A model generated the notes under the pieces. The model was not told the origin of the DNA. It worked only from the letters and a program-made list of their open reading frames with translations, and did not search any database. 64,000 bases of DNA from a bacterium SCSIO 12827 (lineage in GTDB: Bacteria > Pseudomonadota > Alphaproteobacteria > Rhodospirillales > Casp-alpha2). A program made the position numbers and the translations under genes. Location of the stretch: the NCBI GenBank assembly GCA_024397995.1, contig CP073746.1, positions 3,594,001 through 3,658,000 of the forward strand, given 5' to 3'. Below, one piece after another: positions 63,556-64,000 of the stretch (positions are counted from its first letter, which is position 1; every line of letters starts with the position of its first letter).

Positions 63556-64000
63556 TCAGGCCCCTCTGGCCATCTGCTTCACGCGCTGCAGATTTTTTTC
63601 GATGACGATGACCCGCTTCTGGTTGCCGGCGGCACGATAGATTTCCGACGCGCCGGAAAAGTATTTCTGCGCATCGGCGACCAGCTGCGGTGACGGTTGC
63701 CGCTTGGCCAGGGCGAAGCAGGCGGCTCCTAAGTTGTTCGCCGTCTGCGCCCACAACAGCGGCACCAATTCCTTCTTGCGCACGTCCAACGCCTGTTTGA
63801 AGGCATCGACCGCCTTGGCCGCCAGTTCCGGGCCCTGGGCCCGTTCGGCCAGGGCCAGCATGACCGTGCCGTAGCCGTTCATGGCCTCGGCCCAGCGCCC
63901 GGGATTCAGTTCCACGTCAAAGGCGGCCAGAGCACTTTCAAAGGCCTGGGCCGATTCCTTGAGCCGCGCCGGCGTGGTTTCCTTGTTGCCGATCTTGTAC
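63556..64000 (-). CDS. TPR-repeat protein, partial at right edge
   Basis: The frame is open from its stop at 63556 to the end of the window, so its start lies outside. At least 148 residues are seen, all of a repeated helical pattern: RWAEAMNGYGTVMLALAER, AKAVDAFKQALDVRKKEL, QTANNLGAACFALAKR and ADAQKYFSGASEIYRAAGN. These look like tetratricopeptide repeats, and such proteins scaffold complexes. A GTG at 63915 could be read as a start, but coding-like repeats continue past it. It converges with the solute-binding gene (19 bases apart). Confidence 0.7.
   Translation of the reverse strand, partial: YKIGNKETTPARLKESAQAFESALAAFDVELNPGRWAEAMNGYGTVMLALAERAQGPELAAKAVDAFKQALDVRKKELVPLLWAQTANNLGAACFALAKRQPSPQLVADAQKYFSGASEIYRAAGNQKRVIVIEKNLQRVKQMARGA

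Overview
The window is a chromosomal stretch of a GC-rich alphaproteobacterium, most likely of the Rhodospirillales/Rhodospirillaceae type. This rests on gene content: an IalB-family protein, a DUF1127 protein, a Mic60(mitofilin)-hemY-hemD-hemC cluster diverging from tsaD, a ScfR-type acyl-CoA regulator, an ECF promoter of the GGAAC type and GcvA-like LysR regulators. No phage, transposase, integrase or CRISPR array was seen. The species cannot be named from this sequence.

Layout. 0.1-12.4 kb holds acyl-CoA and small-molecule metabolism: acetoacetyl-CoA synthetase, two GcvA-like LysR regulators beside an enoyl-CoA hydratase and a VOC protein, a DUF1127 protein, two transporters, an orphan histidine kinase, a quinone oxidoreductase, a SpoU methyltransferase and an asparaginase-II-like protein. 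12.5-20 kb holds an IalB protein, a stop/start-overlapping run rlmN-DUF427-GT39-PAP2, an AMIN/beta-barrel fusion protein and argG. 20-24.4 kb holds a TauD dioxygenase and monooxygenase pair with a divergent LysR, an orphan AAA/DUF4143 ATPase and a uracil-DNA glycosylase. 24.5-26.4 kb is an ECF sigma factor, a Tat ferritin-like lipoprotein and a cytochrome c. 26.6-36.4 kb holds a Bax-like glucosaminidase, a sirtuin, a small tyrosine phosphatase, a HAD phosphatase, ThpR, FIST-TesA diverging from the YbbA-YbbP ABC system, and a Bax-inhibitor-1 protein. 36.5-41 kb holds two dehydrogenases, a J-domain protein, two hypothetical proteins and a candidate small RNA.

41.0-45.0 kb is the most unusual region. 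It is a compact minus-strand cassette (SxtJ-like membrane protein, a 49-residue DUF5989 protein, a NodU/CmcH-type O-carbamoyltransferase, an SGNH hydrolase) next to tRNA-Thr(CGU). Hand-counted 60-base samples give lower GC there than in the flank. The gene set recalls sxtJ-sxtK-sxtI of saxitoxin clusters but has no toxin backbone genes, which suggests carbamoylation of a surface or secreted glycan or other hydroxyl acceptor.

45.1-55 kb is housekeeping: heme synthesis (hemC, hemD) with Mic60 and HemY, tsaD, gpsA, yciI, a Rieske ferredoxin and acs. 55-64 kb holds an MlrC-type M81 peptidase, an IorA/IorB-type molybdenum hydroxylase, a ScfR-type regulator, a ketopantoate-reductase-like protein, an ABC-type solute-binding protein with no signal peptide, and a TPR protein cut by the window end. 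Acetate and short-chain acyl-CoA use recurs (acetoacetyl-CoA synthetase, acs, ScfR, enoyl-CoA hydratase), and most LysR regulators sit divergent from or upstream of an enzyme gene. All calls come from reading the sequence; no database search was run.
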